Positions 1 to 9,939 of a stretch of DNA of 64,000 nt are shown piece by piece. The position numbers were made by a program, and so were the translations under genes. Source of the DNA: Hyaloperonospora brassicae. Its lineage: Eukaryota > Oomycota > Peronosporomycetes > Peronosporales > Peronosporaceae. Below the pieces are notes generated by a model. The model worked only from the letters and a program-made list of their open reading frames with translations, was not told where the DNA came from and made no database searches. Where the stretch lies: positions 248,001 through 312,000 of the forward strand of contig CANTFL010000073.1 in the NCBI GenBank assembly GCA_947650285.1, given 5' to 3'. The first letter of the stretch is position 1. Every line of letters starts with the position of its first letter.

Positions 1-442
1 CGACAATTCAGTAAAAGCTGTAGCATCGAAGTCAGCAATTTCCTGCTATCTTAGACCGACAAAACAAACGGCTGGACATCGTCATGCCAAGAAGAAGTAG
101 AAGTACAACGACAATTCCTGACTCACCTGGCTTTATGGCATATACTCGTACATTTAGTACTCGTGAGAGATACAAAGCTGTTCAGATGTGTTGTAACGCG
201 CTTGCACACAGCTATCTTGCACCTCAACTCACAAGCGGATTATGGCCGCTTTGCTGTCCATAGCGTGCAGACATCATGGCCGCTATGCTGTTAAAAGATT
301 CACGAGCTGAAACAAATCAATCAGCGATTTAATCACCCTTCAGAATGCTCCATACATAGCCTTTCTCCAAGCTTATCGATCTCTATCCCAGCACCTTGCT
401 ATTCACAAAATCACAACACGGACTATCAACTTCTCGATCTCT

Positions 443-1589
443 TCACTCGAAGAACTTGGTAGCAAACGTGAGGTACGCTGTATGCCCACGGATCTCGTCG
501 TCCTTCTTGGCCACAATGTGTTCTCCAACACCTCCGGGCACATACTTGCGTTTGCGGTCGGCGACCTTTGTCTGCCCTTTCGTTCCTTTTTCCACTTGAC
601 CGTCATCTTCATCCACCTCTCGTTTCAGCCCTTCCGCCGCAGCATCTCCGTTCACCGCCTTCACTTTCTTTCCAAACCCGAAGTCTGGCACGGGCAGGTC
701 GATCCGTCGCGAATTGTACGGCACCAACCGTGTCTCAATTGTCCGTATCACTGCATTATACACCAGCACAAACCGAATCAGCTTGCAAACTCTTTGTCAT
801 GTACCGCCTCATCTCAACACCAAGACAAGTCGTCTTCAACGCACACTCAAAATTTGCACTGCGTAGTGCATCACACGTCTTCTGCACTTGCTCAATGCAC
901 GGCGAGTAGGACGCAAAGAATCCCCCTTGTTTCAACATCTTTGTCGCGTGGCCCACTGCGATCCAGGGACACGGCAAGTCCAGAAACACCATATCAATAG
1001 AGTTTGCCAGCTCAAGTGGGAATCCCTGAGCGCACGCGTCGCGGCACTCGACAGTGATGACGCTCTCGAGTCCATTGCGTCGAAACTCCTGCCGTGCAAT
1101 CTCCGCCCGATGTGCATTGAATTCAAAGGTAAAGACGTGGCCATGAGGTGCCACGGTCCGTGCAAAGCTCGTCGTGAGCGCACCGCTGCCGGTCCCGGAC
1201 TCAACCACGCGCGCCCCCGAGCGCAGAGCGGCAGCAAACGCAATGGCACTGGCGTCCAGTGTAAAGACAATCTGCGTCCGGTGGCGCAGCGCCCGACTCC
1301 AGAGCTCTGGCGTGGGGGCCAAGAGAATCAGATACCCCCACGTCGGTCCCTTTTTGACGCGCGAGGTGATCTTCGAGCCAAACGGTTGGCCAATCATATC
1401 GTTGTGGTAGAACGCGCCGTGGCGGTTCTGGTAGATCGCGTCGCGCTGCGCGTAGCAGTACGTGACCGACTGGTGCGTCTCAAAGAGGATGACGAGCGCA
1501 CCTGCTTCGATGAGACGCGGCGACTGCCACATGTTGTTGGGGATCGTCGTCACGGACGCCGCGTTGACAGCTGCAGATGGCATTGCCAT
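443..1589 (-). CDS. TRM61: tRNA (adenine-58-N1)-methyltransferase catalytic subunit, TRM61/TRMT61A type
   Basis: Two exons, complement(join(443..750,821..1589)), about 358 aa. In known homologues this subunit pairs with TRM6 and methylates A58 in the T-loop of tRNAs, using S-adenosylmethionine. Visible are the SAM-binding loop ESGTGSGALT, the acidic/catalytic block FLDLPCPWIAVGHA, the family signature SPCIEQVQKTCDAL and the C-terminal HTAYLTFATK. The C-terminal part lies in another frame. A 70-nt intron (751..820) starting GTGTTG and ending TGCAG on the minus strand joins the frames and gives CLVIRTIETRLVPYNSRRI, which aligns with the family. The open frame upstream begins after a TAG, and the first codon is TTG, so the start is put at the ATG at 1589. 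Later Met codons at 1583 and about 1544 are possible. The intron is inferred, not transcript-supported. The family call is strong. Confidence 0.9.
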
Positions 1590-1604
1590 TGCGACGATCA
1601 ATGG

Positions 1605-2498
1605 CTACTGCGCGGAGGGAGGCGATGCCGAGCAGCGATTGGTGGAAAAGAGAGCTCGGGTTATGATTGAAGCGGGAGTGCGAGCGCGACAAAAAGAGCA
1701 TATCCGGACCAATTGTTGCGGCGATGCCAAGTTGTTCATAGATTGCTACGCAATAGAAGAGAGGTCGCACGTGGTTGGTTTGGTTGGTGTAGCAAAAGCG
1801 AGTTCTAGTCTGGATCGATATAGCAGATTCGATGCAATGTTGGTATTTTTGCGAATATTGCTCCTCTTTGTAGTCCAAAATGATACCGTCTCGTTCTTTG
1901 GAGCAGATTTTGTGATTCTTTTTACTCTTTTGCGTTTCGTACTTGCACAAATTGCAACAGCACCAGCGTCAACGGCAACGGCATCGCTCTGTCTGCAGCC
2001 ATCATAGACTCCCGCTCTTCCTTCACCCGCACGCAGCTCTCTGTCCATCTCCATCGACGCATAGCAAGCGCCTCGACACATTGGCCGACCAGTCCACCAG
2101 CTGCGGCTTCTTCGTCTGCTGCCTGACCTACTTCTTCTCCTCTGAGCTGTCGTAGTTGGGGTCGTTCCGGTCCAACGTCATCGCTCCCTCTTCGGCTGTC
2201 GATACGCCCCAGTTGTGCGCTCCCGCTCCACCTGCCAACGTCAGTATCAACACGTCAGTTGTGCTATTAGCGGCAGTGAAGAAGACGCTTCGTCGTGTCC
2301 GGCCGTCTGTTCAACACGTACCCTTCTTCGGTCCGCCTGCACCCTGACCCAGGGGACCGCGCGAGTGGCGGTCCTTGTGCTCGTTCTTTTTGTTCGCGAG
2401 TTCACGGCTCTGCGGCATGTCTGGCGCTTCGTGTGTGTCTTCTTTGCAGTCAGATGGCGTCTGCGATCGTAGCTGCGCGTTGAGTGAGAATCCTTACA
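1605..2498. other. Intergenic, no convincing gene
   Basis: Only short overlapping frames without recognisable domains. The part nearest 1605 presumably carries the TRM61 promoter and 5' UTR. Confidence 0.5.
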
Positions 2499-2601
2499 AT
2501 GGCTTCTCGTGGACGCGCGCCCGATCTTCAACAAGCAGAAGCTGCAAGCGACAGGTGACATGGAACATGTCTATGTCGCCGAATCAGGTGCGCAAAAGGC
2601 A

Positions 2602-2688
2602 GTGGTGCACATGTCTTTGCGTGCGTCACACCAGATACAAGTGGTGCACGTGGTTTGGCGTGCGGCACACCAGACACAAGTGGTGCAC
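2602..2688. repeat. 39-bp tandem repeat, two copies plus a partial third
   Basis: Units 2602..2640 and 2641..2679 both start GTGGTGCAC and end CACACCAGA(T/C)ACAA. A third partial copy runs to 2688. The period is a multiple of three, so the frame is kept (CVTPDTSGA / CGTPDTSGA in one frame). Confidence 0.85.
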
Positions 2689-2999
2689 TTAAACGAGCGC
2701 AACGTCAACTCGAGCGCGTGCTGCAATCAAAACCGACGCAAAAAACGGCTCTGAGACAAGTTGCGGCAATCTTACGCGAGTGCGACGTTGCTGTAATGTT
2801 CGAACATTGACGCAGACGAAACCCGCGGTCGTCCGATCGTATGGGCCCAGCCGCCGCCAGATGCGGCGCGAAGCCCTGGCAAAACACATACAGCTGGCGC
2901 GGCTGTCCTTTTTGCCCTCACCTCGACGTCCAGACCGTCTGGTAGCGAGCAAAGTGCGACGACGACGACGTCGTTCGACTAACTGCCTCAAGTCGGTAT

Positions 3000-3024
3000 C
3001 TCGTCGTCGTCGTCGTCGTCGTCA
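3000..3024. repeat. (CGT)n microsatellite
   Basis: Short trinucleotide run. A related CGACGACGACG run lies at about 2957..2971. Confidence 0.85.
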
Positions 3025-3316
3025 TTTCGTCCGACGTCCACCTTTGCCGCCCGTCGATGGACAAGTCACTTGCCGCTAACTCGTGCACCAGTGACGTCCG
3101 GAACGACTGTGTCGCAAGCGAGTGGCATTACGTGCGCTCTTTAGCGATCGTGCGGGTACGTCAGTGCTCCGGCACTAGCGAAAAGCGCACTTGGTGTTGT
3201 GTCGGTACGGGCCACGTATGCCACCGCCGTTCCTGCCGCCTTCGCCGCGTTAGCATACAGAGAAACCGACCGCTCGACGCACTCACTCCGTCATATTCCA
3301 ATTCGCACGACACCCG

Positions 3317-3321
<5 letters not shown>

Positions 3322-3391
<70 letters not shown>
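3322..3391. repeat. (ACT)n microsatellite
   Basis: About 23 uninterrupted ACT units, followed by degenerate ACA/ACT repeats to about 3420. Lies upstream of the ankyrin-like gene at 3621. Confidence 0.95.
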
Positions 3392-3392
<1 letters not shown>

Positions 3393-3481
3393 AACTCATA
3401 CTACTACTACAACTACTACCACTCCTCTCACGATAAGTAGTACTCGTGCAACTGCTACAAGTAGTCCTGCTGCACTGCAAC

Positions 3482-3572
3482 AACTACAACAGCAACAACA
3501 ACTACTACTACTACTACTCTTCCTCCTCCTACTACTACTACTACTACTACAACAACTACTACTATTTCTGCA
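3482..3572. repeat. Imperfect (ACT)/(ACA) microsatellite
   Basis: Second triplet array, interrupted by CTTCCTCCTCCT. It is in frame with, and open into, the gene at 3621 from about 3465, but contains no ATG. It is therefore annotated as 5' UTR rather than a poly-Thr N-terminus. Confidence 0.9.
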
Positions 3573-3620
3573 ACACCAACAGCTGCAACAACTTCAAGTA
3601 GTAGTACAGCTGCAATCAAA

Positions 3621-4391
3621 ATGATCCACAACGCCCGAGTTGCCGTCCTGACGTCTGTCGCTGCTGTCCTGCGCGAGCACGACACGCTGTCTGGATGCCC
3701 TCACATTGCCGAAATGGTGAGCGCGTACTTGGACGCGTCGTCCAAGTGGTCCATCGAGCGCGCTGCGTGCGCCGGGCACCTGACGCTCTTGGACCGCTTG
3801 GGCGCGCAAGAGCTGCCCGTGTCCCCGCGGGAACTCGACTGGGCGCTCCGCACGGCAGCTGACCGCGGCGACTTGGCCGTCGTCCAGTGGCTCACGGCCT
3901 ACCAACCGGACATGGAGTGCTCCACGCGGGTCATGGACTCGGCGGCCCTGCGCGGCCACTTGCAAGTGATCAAGTGGCTACACAACTACCGCGACGAGGG
4001 CTGTACGACCGCTGCGATGGACAGCGCCGCAGCGTACGGTCGGCTCGACGTCGTCCAGTGGCTCCATACGAACCGTCTCGAGGGCTGTACGACCGCTGCC
4101 ATGGACAGCGCCGCGGCCGGCGGCCACCTCAACACCGTGCAGTGGCTCACGCTGAACCGCTCCGAAGGCTGCACGAGTGTCGCGTCGCACTTTGCGCTGC
4201 TCAATGGCCACATGGACATCTTGCGCTGGCTGAACGAGCAGAGCGTGCGCGTGCAGGACGCGAAGAAGGCCATGGGCGGCCCGACGTCGCTGCGCTGGTC
4301 GCGGAGGGAGCGGCGGCTGAGCGCGACGGGACTGGACGCGCCCCGCCATCGCCCGCGTCGGTTGAGCACGGGCCTTTTGTATCGGAACTAA
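3621..4391 (+). CDS. Ankyrin-like repeat protein (oomycete WLHTNRxEGCT type), copy 1
   Basis: Single exon, 256 aa, ATG at 3621. After an N-terminal helical region (about residues 1-75) come four to five repeats of about 33 residues with the pattern AMDSAAxxGHLxVVQWLHxNRxEGCT, for example TTAAMDSAAAYGRLDVVQWL. They resemble divergent ankyrin repeats common in large Phytophthora protein families, and such solenoids normally bind other proteins. No signal peptide, RXLR motif, membrane segment or enzymatic domain is seen. The C-terminal ~50 residues are basic and Arg-rich without repeats. The paralogue at 5111..5827 lies 0.7 kb downstream on the same strand, indicating tandem duplication. The specific function is unknown. 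Confidence 0.85.
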   Translation: MIHNARVAVLTSVAAVLREHDTLSGCPHIAEMVSAYLDASSKWSIERAACAGHLTLLDRLGAQELPVSPRELDWALRTAADRGDLAVVQWLTAYQPDMECSTRVMDSAALRGHLQVIKWLHNYRDEGCTTAAMDSAAAYGRLDVVQWLHTNRLEGCTTAAMDSAAAGGHLNTVQWLTLNRSEGCTSVASHFALLNGHMDILRWLNEQSVRVQDAKKAMGGPTSLRWSRRERRLSATGLDAPRHRPRRLSTGLLYRN

Positions 4392-5110
4392 GGAGGAGGC
4401 CGACAACGAGGGCGTTCCATGCAGGAAGTCGGCTGTCGCTCTGTTGTGGGCGCTGCACGTCGGGGGAGTATCTCCGTATCGAAGATGCAGTCACCAATCA
4501 ATCAACGAAGCAATCTATCGTTCAGTCGGGTTATTAAACACTGCGTATCGACGCCATTACCATTGCACGTCGTACTACTACTTCAAGCGCAATTGAGATG
4601 TATGATAGGGAGCCCTAACGGTCCTATTCTTAGTATGGCGGGTGCAATGGATCGGATACAGCACCTCGTGTCGAAAAGGCCAAACAGTATGACGGAACGA
4701 GCGGTCTCTTGTCGTGTGAGTGTTCTTTGTCGCTCTGTAGCCACCTTTGACACGGACGTCTGGTAGGAGGCACGATGCGTGACAGCCATTTGGGCACAGG
4801 TGTCGCATAGGTCAACGTGTGATTTATCGACAACGGAGTCCGAAGCGATTGAAGCTGCCATCAGCTATCAGCGTCCAACGCTTTCAGTCAGCGGAAATGT
4901 GAGACGGTGTTCAGCTTTCTATCTTCGGGTCGTGCGGAACCCATTGTGTCGCTGCTCTCGGTGGGTGCGCGCGACGAAGCGCTTCGCGTGCAAGTGAAAG
5001 CCCACAGCCATCGCAGTCGACGTCTTTGATTCGAAAACAAGCGCTGTCGGAAGCACTCGTGAGACTTCTGCATACATAGCACACAAACTAGAGACAAGAC
5101 GACGACGAGG
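4392..5110. other. Intergenic between ankyrin-like paralogues
   Basis: No gene recognised. Presumably the terminator of copy 1 and promoter of copy 2. Confidence 0.5.
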
Positions 5111-5827
5111 ATGCAGCGGATGATGAGTGTGCAGGTCATTGTACGCGACCAGACAGATGCCATCGCCACTGGACTCGTAGCGAAACTCATCGAGTCGTTT
5201 CTAGACCGCTCTACGCTGTGGACGGTCCAAAAGGCGGCATGTCGCGGGTACCTTTCGCTGCTACATCGACTTGGTGAACGAAACGCACCGATCACAGCTC
5301 ACGGTGTGGACTGGTCCATGCAAATTGCAGCAACAGAGGGGCACTTGGACGTCGTGAAGTGGCTCACAGCTTATCGTCCCGAAATGACAATCTCGACTCG
5401 AGCGATGGACGCTGCAGCGTTGCAGGGACATTTGGACATGGTCCAGTGGCTCCATACCAACCGAAGCGAGGGGTGCACGACTGCGGCAATGGACAGCGCT
5501 GCCGCAGGTGGTCACCTACATGTCGTCCGATGGCTGCACGCGAATCGCACCGAAGGATGTACGCGAGGAGCAATAGACACTGCTGCAGCCGGAGGTCATT
5601 TGGCCACGGTTCAGTGGCTCTGGGCCCATCGGTCCGAAGGCTGCACGACTGTTGCGATCGACTTTGCAATCTACAACGGCCATTTTCCTGTTGTCAAATG
5701 GTTCAGCGAGCTAGCGACTTACCAGCCAAGAAGTGCCCGTCCTCATACGGCAGGAGGACCTACTCCATACAGCAATCCATGCATCAAGAAAGACCTTGGC
5801 GGCCGAGCTACGCTTGTCTTTGAGTGA
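5111..5827 (+). CDS. Ankyrin-like repeat protein, copy 2
   Basis: Single exon, 238 aa, ATG at 5111 (Met codons 4 and 5 are alternative starts). Same architecture as the upstream copy: an N-terminal block with KAACRGYLSLLHRLGERNAP, then about five repeats such as TTAAMDSAAAGGHLHVVRWL and TRGAIDTAAAGGHLATVQWL, each followed by xNRxEGCT. The N-terminus lacks the VLTSVAAVL-type start of copy 1, and the C-terminus is short with a different tail. The copies differ at most synonymous sites, so the duplication is not recent. Protein-binding solenoid by family. Exact role unknown. Confidence 0.85.
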   Translation: MQRMMSVQVIVRDQTDAIATGLVAKLIESFLDRSTLWTVQKAACRGYLSLLHRLGERNAPITAHGVDWSMQIAATEGHLDVVKWLTAYRPEMTISTRAMDAAALQGHLDMVQWLHTNRSEGCTTAAMDSAAAGGHLHVVRWLHANRTEGCTRGAIDTAAAGGHLATVQWLWAHRSEGCTTVAIDFAIYNGHFPVVKWFSELATYQPRSARPHTAGGPTPYSNPCIKKDLGGRATLVFE

Positions 5828-5989
5828 AAAACGTGTTCACTCTGCCATGCTGAATGTTGCAGGATCACGCACACCCCTGTGGCGATAGAGGGCGTGCACG
5901 GAAGAGGATGGACATGACATGAAAGACCACTACAGAGCCACTTGCAGGGTGGATACTGATTTGATGTGCTTGTGGCGCACATGTAAACA

Positions 5990-6364
5990 ATGCATTTGAG
6001 TGGCACCACACCGCTTGTCTTATCCTTCGATGTGCCAAGCGCCGGACTGCATGTCGGCGGTTCCACAAGTCGCTACGGACTTTGTATGGCTCGAAATAAA
6101 GTCTGTTTGACACGTCTTGCGCCATATCCACGTTTCCCACGACTCGGCGACAGCTTACAATCGATGCTAAGTCGGCCTGTCTGGTCGAACAGCGCACACA
6201 TACTTCATGCTCTTTCGCGCCCATCGGCTACAGCGTTACTTGCCGTTTCCCTGCAACTCGCTGCTGCATACGATTTCCACTATGCAGCAGCGACTTTTGC
6301 AGCGCTATCTATCCTCATAGCGGCCGAATTCCTTGCGTTGGCAGTTCGGAAAATTCCCGTGTAA
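5990..6364 (+). CDS. Small hypothetical ORF with a hydrophobic C-terminus
   Basis: ATG-initiated 124-aa frame. The last ~50 residues are Ala/Leu-rich and could form one or two membrane segments. No family recognised. It may be a chance ORF. Confidence 0.2.
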   Translation: MHLSGTTPLVLSFDVPSAGLHVGGSTSRYGLCMARNKVCLTRLAPYPRFPRLGDSLQSMLSRPVWSNSAHILHALSRPSATALLAVSLQLAAAYDFHYAAATFAALSILIAAEFLALAVRKIPV

Positions 6365-8049
6365 CTGACCATGACGTAACTCCGAGAGAGTAGCGAGAGA
6401 CACAACTTGTCTGCATTCGTAGATCATTCGCAGAAGGTACGCCAACTTTTACAAAGTGGCGGAGCGTCGTGGAGACAGTTGAGCACTAAATGACTGGAAT
6501 TATATGCGTCCGGACGTCGATCGTCATCAGGTTTGTGATGATACATCCGAGCAAGTAGACATGCTTTGGTTTCTGCTCGGCTGTACACAGGGTGCAGCTT
6601 CTCAAAAAAGCCTTTGGGTCTACGTGCTCTCGTGCCGACAAGCCACAAATTGCACATCACCGTGGAAAACGTTTTGAGGCCGCGGAAGGTTCACAAGACT
6701 CGGCCTTGCACTATCGCAGAGCTGCGGCTGCAGTAAAGTCGGGTCCAGACCTACTGAGAGGATTCATGGCGGGGTCGAGCGCGATTTGCCGAGCGTCATC
6801 AGTGCAAAGCGAGAAGGCAATGCGCGGCATGGTACGATTGCCCCGAATAGCACATGGGATGAGCAGACGGCAACGGCTGCCGACCGCCAGACACTTTGTT
6901 CCAAGCACGGTATAAGAACTCAGTACTTCATGCGCGTCCGCTCGACCACTGGCGTCCATTGAGCGTGCCCTACTTCATTTCCAATCCTCAAGTCCTTCTA
7001 GCCACAACCGTTTCGTTGGTTGGCGCAGGCCCAGGAACTACGCTACGTAGACCTACCTTCGGCAAAGGTCTCGGAAGCAGCACAAGGCAGCCCACAGCAT
7101 TATAGCAGACGTCAGCGGCAATTGATGCTCTCGACCTCGACGTCACCGATCAGTAGTTGCGGGTCCTGTACAGAGAGTGGAAGTGCAGTAGCTAATGCAC
7201 GCGGGTAGCGAGAAATCGAGCTGTCCAAGGAAGTCAAAGGACATTTACTTTTAGACCTCCCCGGCGAGGTGAACGACGATGCCTTCGTATGGGAGAGCAT
7301 GATGCATAGTGTGAGCTGTTTCAATAGCACTTGCTTGTGCGTGCAGCGACATCAAGTGACGTTCCTACATGCAAACGTCACCATCGAAAGCAGCAGTGTC
7401 AAGGAATTGTAGGAATCAGACATCAGTCCTCTCTGAGCTGTTCCAAGGCCGGAACACTGGTAGATGAAGCCGAAAATACGAGAAGCTCATCTCAGCTGTT
7501 AAGCGAAAGCAACAGGAGCCAGCAACTCTGAGGGCTGTCGTATAAGATGACTGACAAGGGTCCGTACGACCATCAAAGTCGCAAGAGAAACGTATACTGC
7601 AAAGCAATTTCTAGGATGCGTCGGGCTCTTTGGCAATAGGGTGCAGCAGTTATCCGGCAACCGTTAAAGACCGGGTAGACACGTTTAAGGTTAGAGACAC
7701 AGTTAATAAAGGTCAAAGAGGCTGTTTGAAAGACTAGATAGGCAGTTCGTTTGTCTCTCATGTTGTGTGGTACTTACCAATCTCAACAGGGGCGTCTATG
7801 AGCCGCTATCCCGCCCGTCTCGAGGATCAACTAACAGAGGGTACGCCCTATTGTAGGCATGGACGATCTCCAGTAGAGTCGAGGAGATGCTGAATAAGTC
7901 TTTATTTATTAGGGTTTTCGTTCTCAAGCCAACGAAGCGACGTTAGTTCGAAAGACGACTGTACAACAACAAGACGATGATCGTGAAAAAGCAGTCGCGG
8001 GGTCGATCACAATGCCGGCTCAGCATCGACTTCGTCCGCATGAACCCCT
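6365..8049. other. Intergenic, possible decayed coding traces
   Basis: Between about 7020 and 7420 (+) one frame reads as coding-like sequence across single stops (for example KEVKGHLLLDLPGEVNDDAF), but no family is recognised and there is no clean ORF. Nothing else supportable. Confidence 0.3.
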
Positions 8050-8248
8050 TCACATGATGGTGCACTTTGCCTTGTGACCACGTCGGGATTGATACTTTTC
8101 CAAGTACTTGAGCTGACGCAGATTAATAGCTCCACGTCGAAACTTGCGAATATGCTCTACGGCATTTATTGGGTCCAGTCCATACTCAATCAACGCGATG
8201 GCGACGAGCACGGGGGCTCTACGCATCACACAATACCACGACAACAGC

Positions 8249-8282
<34 letters not shown>

Positions 8283-8718
8283 TCAACAAAAACAACATCA
8301 ACAACATCAACAACAGTCAGCATGAGGTACGAGCAAGCAACAGCCAGTCCGTCCATCGAAATCGTCGACCCACTCACCGCCCGAGTCCAGCAACGCAGTG
8401 CACTGCAATGGACTTGTTGTGCTTCGAGCCAATCTCGTTCTGCTTGAAACACGCTTCCACCAGGTCCAGCCACTGGTCCAATATCTTTGGGTCCGGGGAC
8501 TCGCCGTCGGGGAACTCGAGCTCGGACACGCGAATGCCCGCGGCCTCCACCGACTCGCTGCTGTACGTGACCTCACACGCGCGCACGAGGTCCGAGACGT
8601 TGTGGCGCTTGAGCTCCTTGAGGTAAATGTGCAAATTGCTGTCGTTCGGCGCGTCCATAATCACAAACGACAGGTGCTCCCACTTGACCATCGTCGGCTT
8701 GTTCGTCGACGCGATCAT
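8050..8718 (-). CDS. PRL/PTP4A-type protein tyrosine phosphatase, prenylated
   Basis: Two exons, complement(join(8050..8218,8378..8718)), 169 aa, the usual PRL length. The signature [14 protein letters not shown] spans the splice site: Cys108 is the nucleophile and Arg114, whose codon is split by the intron, binds phosphate. PRL enzymes have Ala after the P-loop Arg, as here. The general-acid loop is EFPDGESP. The C-terminus is basic (RRGHKAK) followed by CTIM, a CAAX box expected to be prenylated and to anchor the protein to membranes, with the upstream basic cluster binding acidic lipids. The donor is GTGAGT and the acceptor TAG. The intron is 159 nt and is expanded by a (CAA)n array. An upstream in-frame Leu-rich extension reaches 8784, but the ATG at 8718 matches the family N-terminus ([20 protein letters not shown]). 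Confidence 0.93.
8242..8314. repeat. (CAA)n microsatellite inside the PRL intron
   Basis: Imperfect CAA/CATCAA array. On the coding strand it is a (TTG)n tract between donor and acceptor, so length change would not alter the protein. Confidence 0.92.
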
Positions 8719-8921
8719 TGCGTCCAAACCCGACCAATGCCGACCACAAACAGGGGGCAGGAGCAGCAGCAGCAGCACGAACAAGAGGACAAAAGAAGGA
8801 GAGGGCGGAAAGAGAGAGGGCCCGCAAGTAGGCAGAGGGATGAAAGGCAGGGAAAAGCAGCAGCAAGAGGTCGATCGTCACAGACTCGTGCGGCGCTCGC
8901 TCTCCAGTGAGCAAACAGACA

Positions 8922-8952
8922 CTGTCGTCGTCGTCGTCGTCGTCGTCGTCGT
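8922..8952. repeat. (CGT)n microsatellite
   Basis: Uninterrupted GTCGTC run, upstream of the PRL start. No gene between 8719 and 9470 is convincing. Confidence 0.9.
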
Positions 8953-9476
8953 GTCACTCGGTCGTGGCCCAGCAAACTTATCCCATCCGTCGACTGCGCT
9001 GCTCGAGGAGTCGGTCTCTGCGCTATGTACGAGAGCCCCAACCGCTGTGCGCCACACGCCCACTGCTGCCTCCGAACGGGACGACTCGCGGCGCCCACAA
9101 CAGATAGTGCGGCCGACCACTCGTCACGGCACTCAGACTTGCGAACGGAAGACGACAGACACAGCGCGGGGGACGCACAGACGGGGGCGAGACGGCCAAG
9201 CGACTGCTTCGAAGCGCTACTGCTACTGCTGCGGGTGCTGCGGGTGCTACTGCTGCTGCTCCGCGGCTGCTGCGGGTGTGGCACTTGGCTGGAGGGCGTT
9301 TTCTCGAGTGTGCGTGAGAAAAAGTGTCTCGGGGGTTGTATGGAGCCGAAGGCGGGTGAGACCGTGTGGGGATTGGTGGAAAAGCGCAGTGCGTGACTGG
9401 AGAACGCGTTGGCACACGTCGCAGGAAACGAGGCGACCACTGTAGACCACGTCAGACAGACGTCGAGTGCCTTCGG

Positions 9477-9812
<336 letters not shown>

Positions 9813-9898
9813 GACCGACACACAGACTAATTAAACGAACAGACTGTCGACCGTCAGACGTTTGCGACTGAAACATTGAGTGAACGAACGAGTGACTG

Positions 9899-9937
9899 CT
9901 GTGTCGTGTCGTGTCGTGTCGTGTCGTGTCGTGTCGT
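9899..9937. repeat. (GTGTC)n pentanucleotide microsatellite
   Basis: Seven perfect GTGTC units at 9901..9935 with partial flanks. Confidence 0.95.
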
Positions 9938-9939
9938 AT

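Larger units (their letters stand above)
2499..3079 (+). pseudogene. Possible mitochondrial small-subunit ribosomal protein bS18-like stretch, frame-broken
   Basis: An ATG at 2499 opens a short frame that stops at 2556. The same frame is open again across a 39-bp tandem repeat and encodes a helix-like stretch ending in AAILRECDVAV near 2795. Then a different frame encodes GPSRRQMRREALAKHIQLAR followed by LSFLP. That second segment resembles the C-terminal S18 block in which a basic region precedes R-A-L-A-K-x-I-x-x-A-R and L-L-P. The two frames differ by one base, and no intron of normal size (at least about 50 nt) fits between them. This is therefore either a pseudogene, a frameshift in the read, or a wrong model. 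The (CGT)n tract at its 3' end extends a run of arginines. The bS18 resemblance is recognition by eye on about 25 residues and could be chance. Confidence 0.28.

Noticed and set aside
888..1670. 260-codon plus-strand frame opposite TRM61
   Set aside because: Shadow; basic low-complexity translation without family features.
3057..3440. ORF with a poly-Tyr tail
   Set aside because: Product of the (ACT)n array; no conserved sequence before it.
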